The position numbers and the translations under genes were made by a program. From the NCBI RefSeq assembly GCF_000499385.1, contig NW_013652254.1, positions 1-62,500 on the forward strand: DNA of 62,500 nt, written 5' to 3'. This document shows, in pieces, positions 59,412 through 62,500 of this stretch (position 1 is the first letter of the stretch; the number at the start of each line of letters is the position of its first letter). The DNA is from Eimeria necatrix (taxonomy: Eukaryota > Apicomplexa > Conoidasida > Eucoccidiorida > Eimeriidae). The notes beneath the pieces are model-generated. The model did not search any database. It worked only from the letters and a program-made list of their open reading frames with translations, and had not been told where the DNA came from.

Positions 59412-61380
59412 TTTGAAGCAGCAGCAAAGAGATGCTCGGCAGGACTCTGCGCTGCTGGGCTGCGCTGCAGGAGCTGCTGGGGAGGGGGAGCGCCGGGCTC
59501 TTGACTAAAAGCTGAGGGGCCGTAGCAGATGCAGCGCTGCAGCCATCCCTAAGTGTGAGGGTGGCTCTGTACAGGGGCCCCCGTGAGTCGGCTCCAGCAG
59601 TTGGTGGGGGAATCTGCCAGAATCCGGCACTCTGCGGCGGCAGTTTTCTAGAAAAAAGAAGAGACAGAGTTGGTAGACAACGCAGAAAGTCAAAGAGGCG
59701 CTGCTGAGGCACTTATTTTGCAGGGAGAGGACGTTTCGCACGCAGGCGCAAAGACGCAGCCGCCGAGCGCCGCCGTGGGGGTCGCAGTTTGGGGCTGTCA
59801 GCGGCAAAAAATTCGAGCAGATGAGTAGCCAGAATAAACTGAGAAGCTTTGAAGTAGAAAGAACCGCATACGGTGGAAGAGAGGCACAGGTTTAGCTGCG
59901 GAAGGCAGCGGAAGTGCAGCAGCAGCGACCGCTGTGCAGATTCACGTTGAATGTGAAGGCGTCCGCGGGCTCCGGCTGCGGAAAAGGAGCTCGATGAGTT
60001 TTTAAAGTATTTCTTTCGCATTTAATGGAGCTAAAAGGGTTGTGTTGGGGCCAAAACGGTTTGAGCGCGAGGGTGGACGCCGCGGGCGCTCAGCTGCGGA
60101 AACTGAAGGTGGCGAGTGTCACGAGGCAGCCGTGGACTTGTGGAATCTTTCCTTATATGTTCTTTCATCCGTTGACAGAATAAAACCCGAAAAAACCAAA
60201 AGAGGCGCCAACGACAACAGACAGAGAGCGCCGGTTTCCACTCGATGCCGCTGCTCTGCTGGCCAGTCCACCCCGACCGGTGGTGCGCTGCAGCCTGCAG
60301 CGTTGCCTAGCTAGACACTTCGTAGGCTTCCTCTCGTTCCTTGTTTCGCAGTAGCTTAGATACAATCTGAACTCCTTTTTGGTCTTTGTTTGTCCGCGAA
60401 TATCCCCTTATTCGCCCAGGATCCGCCTGCCTGTGTGGGGCTGCGGCCCTACGGGCAGACACTGCCGGCAGCTGGCCCAGTACCTCTCTTGCTTCACTGA
60501 AAAGCAACTTCTTTTCTGTTTCTCTCCCCGCAAATACTCCGCGTAGTGCTTCTTTTCTTTTGGGCGATCTCATTCCGAGGCAGCTTTCTGCGCTTCCCCC
60601 TCGCCTCCCTGCACAGACACTTCCACCCGAAGTCCTCACAGCTAGACAGCTTCAGCGAGCCCACACCTGCAGCGAGTTCCCGTACAGTTCCAGCCTTTTA
60701 AGCCCATCCAGCGCAGACTTTGGGGCTCTACCAGTGCCTGTGGGCTGCAGCTAACTGCCTCGGCTGCTAGAGTGAGTCGGCTGCGGCGGCGCAGCTGCCT
60801 GGGGGGCGTTGCACCACCTGTGGCTGCTGCTGCTGCTGCTGCTGCAGCTGCGCAAAACAGGCCCACAGCCACGCCCAAAATGCTGCCAGTGCAGCAGGCG
60901 AAGCTGCAGGGAGTGGCAGTTTGAAATAGCTTTCTGTTTGCTGCTGCGAAAGCCCGTCAGGGCTGTTGCTGCAGCAGCAGCCAAAAGCCACAGAACTGCG
61001 GCCTCTGCCTCTGGCCCGTAAAGGCTGCAACAGCTGCTCTCGAGCAGCAGAAGCAGAGGGGCTAGCAGCAGCAGCAGACTGCTGCTGCTGCAGCAAGGCA
61101 AATCACCCTAGCTAGGGAGGGCTCAGGGCGGGTTGTTTTATGAAAATTGTTTTCTCAGAGAAGCACAAAGAGAGCACAGCATAGAGGCAAAGATTTAATT
61201 AAGAGGTTTAGATTCTTTTTGAAGAAAATAAAACACTTTCGGGAAACTGAAAACTCTTTTAAAAGCCCCTGTCTGCTGAGGGCCAATCAGCTGCAGCAGA
61301 AGGCTGCTGCCTCAGCTGGAACCAAAGTGGCAAAAGCCCTGACTTTACGGCTGCTGCCGTGTCTTTGGAAAGAAAATAAA
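59412..61380. other. 5' flank of the giant ligase, no supported gene
   Basis: This should contain the promoter and 5' untranslated region of the minus-strand ligase. In-frame TAG lies about 90 bases upstream of the ATG. A TTTTAG site at that point could be an acceptor for an upstream exon. Open frames such as 60307-60639 (-) and 60386-60754 (+) resemble nothing I recognise. Several short CTG tracts occur at 60822-60848 and 61060-61090 outside any coding model. Confidence 0.4.
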
Positions 61381-61387
61381 ACTCGGA

Positions 61388-61442
61388 GACGCATGCATGC
61401 AAACCCAGAAGTCGAGGGGCATGCATGCAGCATGCATGCATG
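61388..61442. repeat. GCATGC-rich microsatellite
   Basis: Runs of the self-complementary tetramer GCAT cluster here (GCATGCATGCA, then GGCATGCATGCAGCATGCATGCATGC). Further copies lie near 61531-61543 and scattered to 61670. The units are palindromic, so the tract can form hairpins on either strand. Non-coding. Confidence 0.85.
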
Positions 61443-61734
61443 CTCTCCTGTCTTAAAAATGTAATCATATTCCCCTTCTACTCTGGCTTGATCTGCTGCT
61501 TTCTAAATTACTTGGGGCTTTCACACCCGTGCATGCATGCAGCAGCAAACCCAAACCCGAGGTCTTGAGCTTCCTTCTTAAAACTGCTGATCTCCTGCAC
61601 AAGCATGCAGCAGCAGCAACACCAGCAGCTAAGCTCTGGCTAAAACTGAAACTTGGGGCTGCATGCACAGCCCTAAGAGCTGCTGCAGCGCCCCCGCAGG
61701 AGCCCTCTGCCCAGCACCAACGTAGCCTCCCACC

Positions 61735-61900
61735 GCCGCTGCTGCTGCTGCTGCTGTTTCTGCTGCTGCTGCTGCTGGGAATCCCCCAAGCCCTTTTGCG
61801 TGCACTAGCGGGCACCGCAGTGAGTACAAACTTGCTGGAGGAGAACAGCAAAACCGTTGAACTGAAGAGGGCTGCTGCTGCGTGTCTGGCGCAGGCCTTC

Positions 61901-61945
<45 letters not shown>
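61735..61945. repeat. Non-coding CTG triplet cluster
   Basis: Two groups of CTG units occur here: about 61737-61773 with interruptions, and a purer array of about eleven units at 61908-61942. No gene model covers them, although frames on both strands stay open because of the triplets. They show that the repeat-rich character extends beyond the coding sequence. Confidence 0.75.
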
Positions 61946-62084
61946 GCAGCGAATGTGGCGGGGTCCCAATGCTTCCTCCGGACCTAAGGCTGCCAATATT
62001 CAAAGAAGCCGCAGCCAATGGCTTTACGAAAAGGCCTCAAGGCTAGCCCGGGGCTCAGCAGCGCAACTGCAGCTGGGCCTGCAT

Positions 62085-62500
62085 AAACCCTCGATAAACC
62101 CTAGAGAAGCTCTTTCTTTGGTGCAGCTCATTTCAAAGCTTTTCTCGAGTTTTTGTTTCTTCTTTTGTTTATTTTTCTCTGCAAAATTGATCATAATAAT
62201 ATCCACAAATGCCCCTCTAAAGCCAGTTTGGGGGCTGCGCTGCACTTTGCTGCGCCTCTCTAAACCCTAGGCTAACTCTCCCTAAACCCTAGGTGAATCC
62301 TCCCTAAACTCTAGTTAGAACATCCTTAAACCCTGGAAAAGCTCTCCTTAAACCTCAGATAAACCCTCTCTAAAACCTGAATAAATCCTAGGTAAACCCT
62401 AGGTTGACTCTCCCCGAACTTCACATAAACCCTTCCTAAACCCCATATGAACCCTGAATAAACCCTTCCTAAACCCTAAATAAACCCTAGAGAAAACCTC
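62085..62500 (+). repeat. Degenerate telomere-like CCCTAAA repeats (interstitial)
   Basis: The heptamer CCCTAAA and variants (CCCTAGG, CCTTAAA, CCTGAAT, CCCCATA) recur at short irregular spacing from about 62085, most densely after 62255, and run off the window. The unit matches the plant/apicomplexan telomere repeat TTTAGGG. The C-rich strand reads 5'-3' towards the right edge, which is the wrong orientation for a chromosome end lying just to the right. Together with the heavy degeneration this points to an interstitial block, which is described for repeat-rich segments of Eimeria chromosomes. Confidence 0.85.

Noticed and set aside
1..62500. CRISPR arrays, bacterial operons, riboswitches, rRNA
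   Set aside because: Genes are spliced and spaced like nuclear eukaryotic genes. No regularly spaced direct repeats with unique spacers, no rRNA-like stretches and no prokaryotic signals were seen.

Overview
The window looks like genomic DNA of a coccidian apicomplexan, most probably Eimeria (Cyclospora is the main alternative). The evidence is intron-rich genes with GT-AG junctions, dense CTG/CAG triplet tracts that encode runs of Gln, Ala and Ser, and degenerate telomere-like CCCTAAA heptamers at the right edge. The assignment is inferred from these hallmarks, not from a search.

Layout. 1-6.9 kb is gene-poor and holds four related copies of a dispersed repeat in mixed orientation. 6.9-19.3 kb carries four genes: a P/U-type cyclin (+); exosome subunit RRP40 (-, three exons); a METTL18/Hpm1-type protein-histidine methyltransferase (+, five exons), head-to-head with RRP40; and a membrane-anchored protein with an App1/DUF2183-like HAD phosphatase domain (-, four exons). 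19.3-25.4 kb is gene-poor and contains a decayed Ty3/gypsy pol remnant. 25.5-34.6 kb holds an intron-rich (+) gene of unknown function, made of many small, mostly phase-0 exons including two of 18 nt. 34.7-59.4 kb is one giant (-) gene for a HECT-type E3 ubiquitin ligase: nine exons whose phases all agree, giving a model of about 7,682 residues. 59.4-62.5 kb is non-coding, with CTG and GCATGC tracts and then interstitial telomere-like repeats.

The window shows a sharp compositional change. From 1 to about 38 kb there is almost no triplet-repeat DNA. From about 38 kb to the right edge, CTG tracts and GGGGCCCC-type motifs are everywhere. The boundary lies inside the HECT gene: its catalytic exons are in repeat-poor DNA and its enormous N-terminal exons are in repeat-rich DNA.

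Functionally this is a nuclear-genome housekeeping neighbourhood: RNA decay (RRP40), ribosome-linked methylation (Hpm1-like), cell-cycle control (cyclin), lipid or HAD phosphatase chemistry and ubiquitin ligation. Nothing suggests an operon or shared pathway. Exon models were built by hand from splice sites, reading phase and remembered family motifs; no alignment or transcript data were available.
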